NCBI GenBank assembly: GCA_016800925.1
Contig: JABCPU010000290.1
Location: 21,963-85,962, forward strand
From: Suillus spraguei
Lineage: Eukaryota > Basidiomycota > Agaricomycetes > Boletales > Suillaceae
Direction of reading: 5' to 3'
DNA: 64,000 bases
The notes beneath the pieces are model-generated. The model was given only the letters and a program-made list of their open reading frames with translations, was not told the DNA's origin and did not search any database. The number at the start of each line of letters is the position of its first letter. The first letter of the stretch is position 1. Position numbers and translations under genes: made by a program. Below, one piece after another: positions 31,960 through 45,018 of this stretch.

Positions 31960-32345
31960 TTCGACACGACATGGGGCATTGTCCTCGTTTCAAATTGTAC
32001 GTAACCCCGCTCTGCGGAAGAAGTACGTCTCCCGGGCTAGTGCTGTCAGTAGTTGTTGTCACACTCGCTGGAACGGTGGGTACGATGACAGATGATGCAG
32101 TCCACTCAGCATCAAGTGTCTCGATCAGCTTTACGGGGGGATTGGGGAAGGCTTCGACGAGCGCCTGCGCCTTGCTTGCAGTCCGATTGAACAAGTAGAT
32201 GCGCTGGGCCCTCAAGGACTGAAGCACAAATATGGCGGCAGCAGGCGCACCGATGGATGGCGCACGAGAGCAGGTGGGTTCACGAATGCCGAACTACTCG
32301 GTATTGTCTCCGAGGACATGGTTTCCTCTGTTCGGGCCAATCACA
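31960..32345 (-). pseudogene. AROM shikimate-dehydrogenase fragment (left arm)
   Basis: The minus strand reads a degraded GDNTE, then RIYLFNRTASKAQALVEAFP, LIETLDAEWTASSVIVPTVPASVTT and a proline-poor end. This corresponds to part of the shikimate 5-dehydrogenase domain at the C-terminus of the fungal pentafunctional AROM protein. The remaining AROM domains are absent, the ends are abrupt and an in-frame stop lies upstream, so this is a captured gene fragment. Confidence 0.65.
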
Positions 32346-32725
32346 GGAGAGTAGTCATAACGGCTCTAGTCCAACGAGTCCAATAAGCTCTGCAGAAGGC
32401 ATTATCTGAAGTATAACACTCGCCTTTTAACTGTTGTGGAAAAAACTAGCGGATTGTTGGTCGAGTCTGAGTCCGACTCGAACAGCCCTTGATAGAGATG
32501 TACGAGCTGGACTCAAGTTGACATGCATTACAGCAAAATATGTCTTTCAGTTGCAGTGACAAAAATAAAAGTGCCAAACACAAATCACTCGTCCAAGATA
32601 TTCTCCGGAAGTATTCAGGAGTAGCCAATGATACGTTTGTCAACGCCACATCGGTTACAGTTCTTCAAACCCATCTGTAAGCAACATTCAATGCGAGAGA
32701 ATGACAGCACATACATGTAACCTGA

Positions 32726-34072
32726 TTACTTAACGCGTTGACCGTCGATGCAACGCCGCTGCCTGCCTGAACTCCTGTAATGGTAATGTTCCATAATTTT
32801 CATGTCTAACTTTTCCCACTTTCCCAAGCGATTCATGCTCTTGACATCGTGTCGATGATTGTCGCGTCAAACGAACCTACCTGCGAAGATTTAGGCCGGA
32901 TAATGATAGAGCAATCCTTGAACGTCGCTGAAAGAAGGTATGCTATTAAATAATGCCGGAGGTGTTCAGGGTTCAGGACTGTGTGGTCCCAGGAATGATA
33001 ATCAGACTGGTAAACTTTGACGAAGTCTTCCCATTCCTCCACGGCAGGATCAGGAACTGAAGACCCAATACCGTCATATGGGCAATCTGGTGATGTCTGT
33101 GTGTACAACTTGGATAAGCCCTCTATATCAAGGATATCCAGTGTTCGTTGTAAAGTCGAAAGAAGGGGAAGGACGGGACTGTCAAGAAGTGGCTGCGAAA
33201 GAACGGATATGAACGATTCCCGGAGGTCCTGGACGTCAGTCAATTCGTTCGCAGTGAAGAAGAGTGCCAGCAATTGCATCGAGTGGTCCTATGCAAACCT
33301 ATCAGGAATATGTGAGCGTGATATACTGAAGACGTACATCATCTGGGTTTGCCATTCTGCCCTCGACGAAGAATCGCAAGTCATTGAGAGACCCATGCTC
33401 TCATACCACCCGGCCCACAAAGCACCTAGGCCCTTCTAACACCGTCTGATTGCGGGAAAAAAAAGGTCCAACGGATAATATGTCGTACCGAAACCCCCTT
33501 GTTCCATTTTGAAGCTGGTGTGCATACAAAATCTGCATGTTGCTGTCTTCAGAGCAGCAGTCGCAGGCGAGAGATGACATTCTGTAGGTAAAAATCCCCA
33601 TGTCGGCTAAACAACCAATCAGATACAGATATTCTGCCAATAAACTGGCGACAACCTGGATTTCAATCGCGATGGACGTGCCTCCAATGAGATCCGTGGC
33701 TAACACACCCTTACTCCTGCAAACATCAATCTGATCCTTCTCTCTGCTGGGCGATCGCCGTTGCGTAGGACAACAAACGACCTAAGCCAATCTTCGTCGA
33801 GCACCACCACCGCAAGACTCGGCAAGAACTCAGAGGGAACAAGTTTTGAGATGATGTTTTCCTGGAAGGCGATCATAGGATAATCTAACTGTTCAGTATT
33901 TTTTTCGAGTAGCATGTTGTCTGACGACCCGTGAGCGACTTTACGGAGACGTAGACATGATCAGAGAATTTGACATTGTGAGGTCCTTGATACCAGAATA
34001 CGATAGTCGCCGCTCCCTCAGAGACGTGTATCCAATCCTGAGGTTTTGTTTCAGTAATCAACGAATATTGAT
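32726..34072 (-). pseudogene. IPK1: Inositol-pentakisphosphate 2-kinase-like pseudogene (left arm)
   Basis: Recognisable IPK1 blocks in order are KGVLATDLIGGTSIAIEI, PTWGFLP, CRFCMHTSFK, YCPLDLFS (after an intron) and LIAYLLSATFKDCSIIIR. The family makes phytate (InsP6) from InsP5. Lesions: homology to the other copy stops just inside the start, so no ATG. One base is lost in the VLRLRK-coding stretch (near 33950), seven bases are lost after the ERR codons (near 33740), and one more is lost near 32850. Several of these positions are intact in the right-arm copy. Confidence 0.8.
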
Positions 34073-34479
34073 ATTGGGTATCTTTGGTTATGCGTTAACA
34101 GTGACATATGGACCACATTGATCCCTGTAAACGGATAGCTTTGTGCATCTTGAAAAAATTAAATCCTGATTTGTTATAAATTATTATGCGTTATGCGTTA
34201 TGAGAAAGTCTACTGTAGGTTTGTGCTTTTCGACTTATGTAAAACATGAGTAGTAAGTGGCGCATGCATATTACATAACGAGCGTCGAAGACTAAACACT
34301 AATAGGTGCAAATAGGACCTTTTCAGACCCTTTTTGAACGAATTTTTCCAGATCTTCATTTGCCGGTGAAATACATACTGTCCCAACACAAATCAGCCCG
34401 TGGATATGGCGTTCTCGACCGTCTGAATACGCTCTACTTATTTGAAGATGAGATTGTCTAAATATTTCGCCAAGTTCAT

Positions 34480-34580
34480 CTTCCACTCTCAGACGAGAGC
34501 AGCTTCGCCATCAACCTAGAGTTGCCTTCACTTTCGAGGCATTTAGTTTCACCTTCGGAACGATGAAATCAGGTCCTGTA
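34480..34580 (+). repeat. Remnant related to the first ORF of the CACTA element
   Basis: The stretch gagttgccttcactttcga...ttcaccttcggaacgat.aaatcaggtcctgtagtaag resembles 48195-48265 of the CACTA element, including the exon-intron junction. It is a short, old fragment. Confidence 0.4.
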
Positions 34581-34584
34581 GTAA

Positions 34585-35050
34585 GCTGTTCTTGTCTTTT
34601 GGATCGCCTACCCGACGTTGATGATGCTCTGACCGCGTGCGTTTCTCGTCTGTTGGCTTGCTTACCCAAAACTGATGATATTTTGGCCGTGTCCCGCTCT
34701 CAGCCAGTCTGTTTCTCATTTGCTGGCTCACTTACTCAACCCTGATGATGCACTGGCCACATCCCACTCCCAGCCAGTGCGTGTTCTCATCTTTTGGTTC
34801 GCTTAATACCCAACCCTGACGGCGCTCTTATTGCGTCCCGCTCTCAGAGTATGTGTTATCTTCTTTTGGTTTGCTTACCTGACGCTGACGATGCTCTGGC
34901 CGTGTCCTGCTCTCCGAGAGTGCCGTGTTCTAGTCTTTTGGCTCGATGCTGAATGATGCTCTTGCTGTGTCCCGCTCTCAGTTGGTGGAGGTTCTCGTGT
35001 TCTCGTGTTTTGGGTCGCTTGCCTGATGCTGACGACTTGTCACAATCTCT
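34585..35050 (+). repeat. Degenerate minisatellite, unit about 75-80 bp
   Basis: Roughly six imperfect units share gttctcgtcttttggctcgcttaccc, then ctgatgatgctctggccgtgtcccgctctcag. Units vary by indels, so any reading frame is broken. Its origin may lie in the preceding transposon remnant. Confidence 0.7.
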
Positions 35051-36012
35051 TGCTGTCCAACAAAAAGGAAGTGCGTGATTTCAAGGTGGTGCTTTGGCGA
35101 CGGCCCATTCTCATACGGTGTGTGATGTCATCTGTTGCAATGTCTACTGTTTTTTGACCTTGACACCGCTGGAATGAGTTTCTCTGCGATGGCCCAGTCA
35201 CGTTTCGCCCTCACGGTATATGATGTTATCTTCCCAGGTGAACAGCTAAATCCCATTGCCCTGTCAGATGGTGCGTGTTTCTATATCATGCATGTGTTAT
35301 GTGGCACGTACTTCCTGTCTTCTAGAAAGTCGAGATGGGAGCAACGACTGGAAGCATCCGGGAGCGGGGCAGATCTACAGGAGAGCATATAGTCATATGA
35401 TAGCTTCATATTCAGATGCTAATCCGACATGATTATGATGGTATTCAGACTAAAATCAGACATGCGGACCCTACAAACCAACCAGATATAATTCAGTTGT
35501 CGGAATAGTACTAGAATTACACATTCAAACTCTGCAAGAGCCAGTGATCCTACGTCGGATTAGAACCAAAAACGGGTACTTCCCACTACTCTGTCACCTC
35601 GGAATTTGCATGATTTTCCACCTCTGATTACATACTGGTTATGTCGTCTTTTCGCACCCTGTCCAGACCTGATCAAATTCTCGTTTCCGTAGTGAGTGCG
35701 GAATGCGCAAATAACAAATGTGCAGATATAACGCTCACTCGCTTAGTAAGCACTAGTTGCTTTATGCCACGGATGTGTTGTCATTTTGGCATTAGATTGC
35801 AACACATTAAAATCAAACCTCGAAATTTCCGACATTCGATGCCGCTCCTGTGACACTCTCTTCACTCGTTTCACATATATGTAAATTTCGGTTGCTGCTG
35901 AACGGGTTCTTTCGAGGGGGACTGACGTGGCTAAGGTGCCCAAACATTACCATCGCGCTCGCTAGCACATATATAATGGGCCACCGAGTATGATATGACT
36001 TTCCAGTAAAGC
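35051..36012. other. Intergenic, upstream of aspartic protease
   Basis: No supported gene. A TATA-like atatataatg is at about 35969, 44 bp before the protease start. Confidence 0.4.
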
Positions 36013-37480
36013 ATGTTCTCTGTTGTATCCTTGTTGATGACCCTCACACTCCTGGTCTTGTCAACCACGGGATCGCTCGTTGAAGTCCGCAATTTTACCC
36101 TCCCCATGACCAGGAGACTAAAATTCTCCAATGTCACTGAGCTCTTGCAGCATGATGAAGCTCGCGTGGCTGCCTTTATGGACCGCAGCACGCATGGCCG
36201 ACCTGCTCATGTTCCTTTGACAAACGTATGTTGGGGCTACAGCGTGTCAGTTGGAATTGGCGTTCCCCCCACAATCTGTAAGTTCAACACTGAGAAAACA
36301 CGTGGCTGCTAATGTATTATTGAAGACAACTTGCTTGTCGACACCGGTAGCTCGGTTACATGGGTTGGCGCCACCACTACGTACGTGAGAACCGGCACCA
36401 GCATCGAGACTAAAGAGCATGTGGTGGTCAAATACGATTCTGCTTCCTTCGAAGGTATGACATACAACAATATCATAAGTTGAAGATACCTACAATTAAT
36501 ATCTATAGGAACTTTATTCAAAGATACAGTCATGTTCACTGAAGGGCTCACCATTACCAATGTGCCAATCGGTGTTTCTACCACTACTTGGGAGGGCGCC
36601 ACTTGGGACGGTATCCTTGGCATAGGGCCTAAAGACTTGAAACTCCACACCCTAGATGATACACCTGAAGAGACGATCCCGACTGTCACCAACTTCCTGT
36701 TTGAGCGAGACATCATTGTTGAGCCCGTTGTTGGTATCTTTTTCCAGCCGCTCGCTGCAAATGTAGTCAACTATGGAGAGCTTACCTTTGGTGGAGCTGA
36801 CCCTGTCCTGTACACCAGCAGCATTGAATACACGTAGGCCACGTTAGCTCCTGGATCAATCCAGACTGATGGTAATCGTTTTGTCTCAGTGATATCACCG
36901 ACTCCCACCCCTCATCGGAGCATTGGGGTATCGATCAGGCGATCACCTACGGCGAGACGGTGATCTTAAGACACACCGCTGGTATCGTCGACAGTGGCAT
37001 GACCTTTATTTTTATCGCCTCCGGTGTGTATTTAGAGTGCAGCGAGTAATAATGGTCTCATCAGTGCTCGATAGATGCCTATAAGAGGTACAAGGCTGCA
37101 ACCGGCGGTACAGTGAATCGGGCGAATAATCTTCTCCAGATTTCCCGTGACAAGTACAATTCCTTATATAGTTTAAACTTTCATATTGGCGAGGTATGTC
37201 AATTCTGTCAGCCCCCACACACCTTGTTCACCATTTTGCACAGCAAACCTATAGTCTCACCCGTAACGCCCAAATATGGCCTCGTTCTCTCAACAGCAAG
37301 GTTGATGGTGCTGACAATGATATATATCTCATCGTTAAAAGACTCCCCACACGCACTGGCGCAGGGCTGGACTTTATCAATGGCTACGTATTCCTCCAGC
37401 GCTTCTACACTGTGTTCGATACCAAAAACTCCCGTATCGGTTTTGCCGAGACCCGGTCCACTTATGCCACTACCAACTAA
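36013..37480 (+). CDS. Secreted pepsin-type aspartic protease (family A1)
   Basis: Six exons: 36013-36277, 36326-36454, 36509-36833, 36890-37023, 37075-37193 and 37244-37480. The 1209 nt encode 402 aa. A signal peptide (MFSVVSLLMTLTLLVLSTTG) precedes a short pro-part, and then the two catalytic motifs LLVDTGSSVTWVG and GIVDSGMTFIF. GYVFLQRFYTVFD and IGFAE near the C-terminus are the usual end of fungal A1 proteases. All introns are GT-AG, 48-56 nt. The second motif has DSGM where DTGT or DSGT is usual, which may change activity. It lies in the spacer between the two peptide-precursor copies. Acting on those peptides is possible but not shown; Kex2, a different enzyme class, would make the primary cuts. 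Confidence 0.9.
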
Positions 37481-38150
37481 TGTGGAATTGCCAAAGTATA
37501 CGAAGCATCGTTCTTCAGACGTAAAGCAGCATACGGATCTGAAGGTTATACGGACTCTTCTCGAATAAGCTATTGAAGTCTTATTCTTTATTTCGGTTTC
37601 TGTATGATTAGATTATAATAATACAAGTGAGCGCGGCTCGTCTTTTAGAAGGGAATTCTGTGCGAGTTTGCGCCTGGTACTATAGGATATTTCCTTTGTG
37701 TATCAATACGGAGTATAATTATTATTGCCCTCTATCTTGTCCTGCAAAAATAGCATCCCAGTCTGCGTGCGTGGTACGTTGCAAATGTCAAAGAGTTGAG
37801 TTGAAACAAAGGATAGAGTAGGTCAAGACATCAGCGTCAACATGCAATTGCTCTCCAACAAAGTAGCAAATGACCTATATTGATGAAAGGCCACCAAACG
37901 GGATTATGGTCATATTGGTCGAGAATGGGGATGCAGGTGAGGAGAACGTGGACGAATGACAACAGCGTTCGTGCTAGAGATGCCACACTCGTGTGCTAGG
38001 ATCACATAAATGGGGTCGAGGAATGATGTCCGTTACTGCATCGATTGCCACTGCCCAAAGAAAGTATTTTCACATGAAGAAAGATGAACTCCATCTAGTC
38101 ACGGCGCTCAACATAGGTGCTGGTCATCAAGGCTGAAATAGTCATCAGAG
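37481..38150. other. Intergenic
   Basis: No supported gene or repeat seen; only short frames without motifs. Confidence 0.4.
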
Positions 38151-38635
38151 AACTGGTGGACAAATATATTATAATGATATAGATAGCAGTATATAGTACA
38201 CAATCACGAGCATCAGCAAAATTTTGTTATCGATCATCACATGGCCATGTTTGACCTTACATAGGGATGAACAGTTACTGATTTTACTACGCAGTTGTGT
38301 GATCGGTGAAAGACACTCACATTGCTCCACCTCAGACTTGGTGACAAAGTGGAGCAACAGCTAACATCAGCAAACTACTGGGAACCTGTACAGAATTGTA
38401 CAAACTTGTACAGGCTCGACAAACTCACAGCTAAGTCCCTGCTGTGCAAGCCTGTACAAGCAGCCACAAACTGTACAAGCTTCTGGGGTTTCGGAGGAGA
38501 AATGGCAAAACAGTATTATCACACTGCATGTCACATCACATGATTACTTTCACACATTATAATTTGCAGGAATTGAACCTACAGCAGTTACAACAGTGTT
38601 CTTACCACTAAGCCACAAGACCATTGTATACCAAA
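38150..38635 (-). mobile_element. Putative tRNA-derived SINE (minus strand)
   Basis: Read on the minus strand from about 38623, an A-box-like GTGGCTTAGTGG is followed 26 nt later by a perfect B box GGTTCAATTCC, with a 5-bp T-stem around it. The anticodon arm is about 8 nt short and the acceptor stem does not pair, so it is not a working tRNA. The body downstream contains many tgtaca-type short repeats. Extent and 3' end are uncertain. Confidence 0.4.
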
Positions 38636-38746
38636 GCAATGTCCCATGTTCAAAAATGCGAAAATTCCACCAATTCAATACAACATTACATATTCTATTT
38701 ACTACTACACAAATTCTAGTTACAGCAGCTTAATAAAACCCACATA

Positions 38747-39044
38747 TATATGTCAGTTTGTATTATCTGTAGACATCAGTAATATTGGTGGTATGATATC
38801 TAATTATATGTCTGTTGAGTTTGTAAGACCTGTGATGTCTTGTGACACCTTGTGATAGTTGTGACACTCACCTGTGATGAAATTAGTAGTTTGCTGATGC
38901 ATATATGTCAGTTTGTATTATCTGTAGACATCAGTAATATTGGTGGTGTAATATTTAATTATATGTCTGTTGAGTTTGTAAGACCTGTGATGTCTTGTGA
39001 CACCTTATGGCACTTGTGATGAAATTGGTAGTTTGCTGATGAAT
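38747..39044. repeat. Tandem pair of about 154-bp units
   Basis: Two copies of atatgtcagtttgtattatctgtagacatcagtaatattggtgg...gtttgctgatg start at about 38747 and 38901, with few differences. Confidence 0.8.
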
Positions 39045-39159
39045 GATCCATCTAGATAGTACTTGGATACCACAAGAGATTAAAGAACTTTGACATGTGT
39101 GCGCACCTTCTTGTTTTCTGCCTTACTGGTCATCGAACTTTCATATCATAAGGATGCCA

Positions 39160-39433
39160 CATCAGGAAATTCACACATTCCTTGACGTGCCCTTATGCGG
39201 ACTTATTTACACTTAACTGCCTTGGTGAAATTGAATCTACTTGTCCAAAATTTCAATGTGAATGAATTCAGAAAAAAAAAAGTTGAGATATATTAATATA
39301 CATGTTTTATTGTATTTCGCACTCAAAAAATATAAGATATGCCAGGTGAATGATGTGAGAGAGAGCAAACAAGTTTTGAGATAAGTGAGTTAAGCTGATT
39401 AAGCATGTTAAGGAATGTGTGAATTTCCTGATG
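39160..39433. mobile_element. MITE family A, copy 4
   Basis: A 274-bp copy with intact inverted ends and CA on both sides. It is the best preserved copy and useful as the family reference. Confidence 0.8.
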
Positions 39434-40039
39434 CAATAATGGTGAGTAAACAATATTGAAAGTGCATTGTGGTGTTGGTACAGTGGTGATACTTATTACA
39501 TGATTTACCTTGTAAAGTGATCACAGGAATCCGCACATTGATCATTGATATGATCAAATTTCCACATAGCATCAGGAAAACTACTGGTCGCTTTTTTTAC
39601 TTAATCCAGCACTTAATCACATGAAAAGGGACACATAAGTCGATTGAGTGAAAAAGTGCCAGCCACTTAATTAAGCCCACTCGTTGTCTGGAATTTTGCT
39701 TATTTGCCACTTATCTCACTTAAATAAGCAGAAAAAGCAGCAAAAGCATTTGATAGTGGGATGACAGCAATACATAGAAAGCATCATAAGCACGAAATCA
39801 AGGAGAATCCAAGTAACATAAAGAACAGCAGGGGAATGGGGAAAAGGCAGGCATACAGACAAAAAGCAGTCAATGACAGGAAACATGATAGTGGCACTGG
39901 CGGAAAACATGTGCTGCAATGAAACGAAATCCTGCAACAATGGATGTCAGTAATAGGACACCTGAGTGATGAATACTTACAAATCATAGCACACTGGTCA
40001 TCCTCAGACTCATCCTCATCAAGTGATCCTAAAGGTGTT

Positions 40040-40740
40040 TCAGTGACGTTGTTCAAGGTGGCACACACCATCTGTATTGTGGCCGCTAGCAACTTGAGGG
40101 GCCAAAGCTGCTATAGTGTGGTCGACGAGACGGGTGGAGAGAGATTTGGTCAGAGTCGCGGTAAGTGATGTAGAGAGGGAGGTGGCAAGGTTCTTAGCCG
40201 CAGCCTCGGCTATTTCACAGACGACGTGTTTCCTGAGGATGAACGCTACTGCCCTGACTGCTGCAGTTACTGGGACCGGGGTGGTGGTGGTGGACATTTG
40301 GGTGATATGGAACAGTATGGACGACAGGTGGGTCAACGTGAAGGGTTGGCCCTCGAGGCAGAGGAGTTTGGAAGTCAGGAATTTCTCCGCGCTGGTAGTA
40401 TCCATAACGTCGTTAGGTAGAGCCATGATGTCCTCGGCCGAAGTTGGGTTGCGCGTAGTTTTCCTGGTATTTGGAGCATTGGGTGGGGTTGTAGTCAGAG
40501 TCGGAGGGTGTGTTTTGGGAGGGCCAGTGCCCGCTCCGGCAGTGGTCTTTCCTGGAGGCATGTTAGTATTATAAACGTGTAAAGACTTATCTAGAGGGTG
40601 TTTTTTGATGGTTTTAGACTTTTTCCGGGGTAACAGAAGTCTAAAGGGGTCGCCGTTGGGCGCGTTGAGCTCGATGGGTGTTCGGGGGTCTTTTTCGGGG
40701 TGCCACTTAGTAAGTGACTAAGCCGTTTTTTGAATGCAAT
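40040..40740 (-). mobile_element. 5' fragment of a second LINE (ORF1 N-terminus)
   Basis: A minus-strand frame of 173 codons starts at the ATG at 40561 (MPPGKTTAGAGTGPP). Its block FTLTHLSSILFHITQMS...AAVRAVAFILRKH is the same kind of N-terminal region as ORF1 of the LINE at 16735 (there FKFSISANLGATHIDILRTMAFVL). A leader of about 170 bp precedes it. The rest of the LINE is missing. Confidence 0.5.
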
Positions 40741-40902
40741 GTTGTGGTGGAAGGCCCTTGTTTAACCACGTCTGAGTGGGCGCAGGCGCTTTAGGGATCC
40801 AAGGGGCCTACATCATCTATCCATCAGACGTAACGTGTGTTTGCTTACACAAGGGGACATACCATGTAGTTCCCAGCATCCAATTTATCGAAATCGACGT
40901 TA

Positions 40903-42191
<1,289 letters not shown>

Positions 42192-42314
42192 TCTGATTAG
42201 CTTAGTACGAACGAGATTGTTGTACTGGGATGAAACACTCAAGGTTGTAGAACCAGACTTCAGAAATGGTCAATAAATACAGTGATCGGGACAGCAGCAA
42301 TTCCACATCATCAT

Positions 42315-42760
42315 TAGTGTTGTGGGCAGAAGTCCGCCATTCTGCCAGCCGGTTTGGCAGAACCGGTTCTGCCTGGCAGATGGCAGAAGTCCGCTGGCAG
42401 AATCCGGCAGAATGTCAATTACACAATGCCTCCAGCCGGGAATGAATGCTGGTTGATGGATTGGATGAAGTATTGGAAGGTTAAGTTTATGATTTTGCGG
42501 AGTTGGAGCATGTTGACCGAGGTCTTCTGTTGATGACAAGATTATGGTAGTTGATCACAGCTCACAAGACAACAAATAGTGGATTGTGGATGCGCTGATG
42601 CTGTTCTGACAGTATTTCTTAGCGATGATCACCATACATTGTCATATACATAGCATTGTAGCGCTTTGAGAATTAAGCCAGGTGGCAGAAGTGGCGATTC
42701 TGCCACTTCTGCCGGTTGTGCCGGCACAATTAGGCGCAAACAATTCTGCCCCCAGCACTA
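42315..42760. mobile_element. hAT-like MITE with 8-bp target duplication
   Basis: A 446-bp element with ends TAGTGTTGTGGGCAGAA and TTCTGCCCCCAGCACTA, rich in internal tctgcca/tggcaga palindromes and without an ORF. The flanks ATCATCAT and ATCATCGT match at 7 of 8 positions, as for the hAT superfamily. Confidence 0.65.
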
Positions 42761-42926
42761 ATCATCGTCCATTGTTTCCACAAAAAGGTGTGGTGGCAGG
42801 TCAGAGCATGATCGTGCTTCGAATAGTGTTTAGTCTAGGCTTCTTTGATGTAATATACATGCGCTTGCGATGTTTTTTTACTACTACTCATCAGTCGAAA
42901 AGCACACCTAACTTTGTCCAATATCC

Positions 42927-44197
42927 AATGACTCCAGCGTTGATTACTGAAACAAAACCTCGGGATTGGATACACGTCTCTGAGGGAACGGCGACTATCG
43001 TATTCTCGTATCAAGGGCCTCACAATGTCAAATTCTCTGATCATGTCCTACGTCTCCGTAAAGTCGCTCACGGGTCGTCACACAACATGCTACTCGAAAC
43101 AAATACTAAACAGTGAGATTATCATATGATTGCCTTAGGTCGTTTGTTCTCCTACGCAACGGCGATCGCCCAGCAGAGAGAAGGCGGGCGGATCAGATTG
43201 ATGTTCGCAGGAGTAAGGGTGTTTTAGCCACGGATCTCATTGGAGGCACGTCCATCGCGATGGAAATCAAGGTTGTCGCCAGTTTATTGGCAGAATATCT
43301 GTGTCTGATTGGTTGTTTAACCGAAACGGGGATTTTTACCTACAGAATGTCATCTCTCGCCTGTGACTGTCGCTCTGAAGACAGCAACATGCAGATTTCG
43401 TATGCACACCAGCTTCAAAATGGAACAAGGGGGTTTCGGTACGACATATTGTCCGTTGGACCTTTTTTCCCGCAATCAGACGGGTGTTAGAAGGGCCCTA
43501 GGTGCTTTGCGGGCCGGGTGGTATGAGAGCCATGGGTCTCTCAATAACTTGCGATTCTTCGTCGAGGGCAGAATGACAAAACCAGATGATGTACGTCTTC
43601 AGTATATCACGCTCACATATTCCTGATAGGTTTGCATAGGACCACTCGATGCAATTGCTGGCACTCTTCTTCACTGCGAACGAATTGACTGACGTCCAGG
43701 ACCTCCGGGAATCGTTCATATCCGTTCTTTCGCAGCCACTTCTTGACAGTCCCGTCCTTCCCCTTCTTTCGACTTTACAACGAACACTGGATATCCTTGA
43801 TATAGAGGGCTTATCCAAGTTGTACACACAGACATCACCAGATTGCCCATATGACGGTATTGGGTCTTCAGTTCCTGATCCTGCCGTGGAGGAATGGGAA
43901 GACTTCGTTAAAGTTTACCAGTCTGATTATCATTCCTGGGACCACACAGTCCTGAACCCTGGACACCTCCGGCTTTATGTAATAGCATACCTTCTTTCAG
44001 CGACGTTCAAGGATTGCTCTATCATTATCCGGCCTAAATCTTCGCAGGTAGGTTCGTTTGACGCGACAATCATCGACACGGATGTCAAGAGCATGAATCG
44101 CTTGGGAAAGTGGGAAAAGTTAGACATGAAAATTATGGAACATTACAGGAGTTCAGGCAGGCAGCGGCGTTGCATCGACGGTCAACGCGTTAAGTAA
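42927..44197 (+). pseudogene. IPK1: Inositol-pentakisphosphate 2-kinase-like pseudogene (right arm)
   Basis: Starts at ATG 42927 and shows WIHVSEGTATIVFSYQGP, VLRLRKVAHGSS, RPAERR, KGVLATDLIGGTSIAMEIK, CHLSP, CRFCMHTSFK, YCPLDLFS, AYLLSATFKDCSIIIR and DVKSMNRLGKWEKLD, ending at TAA 44195. These are the family's motifs from end to end. Lesions: TGA at 43114 where the left copy has TTA, loss of about 90 bp between the LLETNTKQ and LRSF codons, and the acceptor before WGFLP changed from tag to aac with Trp to Arg beside it. It retains bases that the left copy has lost. Confidence 0.82.
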
Positions 44198-44599
44198 TCA
44201 GGTTACATGTATGTGCTGTCATTTTCTCGCATTGAATGTTGCTTACAGATGGGTTTGAAGAACTGTAACCGATGTGGCGTTGACAAGACGTATCATTGGC
44301 TACTCCTGAATACTTCCGGAGAATATCTTGGACGAGTGATTTGTGTTTGGCACTTTTATTTTTTGTCACTGCAACTGAAAGACATATTTTGCTGTAATGC
44401 ATGTCAACTTGAGTCCAGCTCGTACATCTCTATCAAGGGCTGTTCGAGTCGGACTCAGACTCGACCAACAATCCGCTAGCTTTTTCCACAAAAGTTAAAA
44501 GGCGAGTGTTATACTTCAGATAATGCCTTCTGCAGAGCTTATTGGACTCGTTGGACTAGAGCCGTTATGACTACTCTCCTGTGATTGGCCCGAACAGAG

Positions 44600-45018
44600 G
44601 AAACCATGTCCTCGGAGACAATACCGAGTAGTTCGGCATTCGTGAACCCACCTGCTCTCGTGCGCCATCCATCGGTGCGCCTGCTGCCGCCATCTTTGGG
44701 CTTCAGTCCTTGAGGGCCCAGCGCATCTACTTGTTCAATCGGACTGCAAGCAAGGCGCAGGCGCTCGTCAAAGCCTTCCCCAATCCCCCCGTAAAGCTGA
44801 TCGAGACACTTGATGCTGAGTGGACTGCATCATCTGTCATCGTACCCACCGTTCCAGCGAGTGTGACAACAACTACTGACAGCACTAGCCCGAGAGACGT
44901 ACTTCTTCCGCAGAGCGGGGTTACGTACAATTTGAAACGAGGACAATGCCCCATGTCGTGTCGAAGAGCGTGTTGGAGTGATATTTTGCAGCTGCCTAGG
45001 TGGATTTATGGATGTTAA
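44600..45018 (+). pseudogene. AROM shikimate-dehydrogenase fragment (right arm)
   Basis: Counterpart of 31960-32345, with RIYLFNRTASKAQALVKAFP and SSVIVPTVPASVTT. It differs by a few bases and is likewise truncated at both ends. Confidence 0.65.

Larger units (their letters stand above)
28946..34072 (+). repeat. Left arm of a 5-kb inverted duplication
   Basis: Matches, in reverse, 42938-47863 and then, after the CACTA insertion, 63672-63722. The order from the outside is upstream region, repeat-peptide precursor, AROM fragment, IPK1 pseudogene. Similarity is high (most differences are single bases or small deletions). The outer boundary is at tatgtagatatataaat (28946) and the inner one at cagtaatcaacg (34072). 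Confidence 0.9.
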
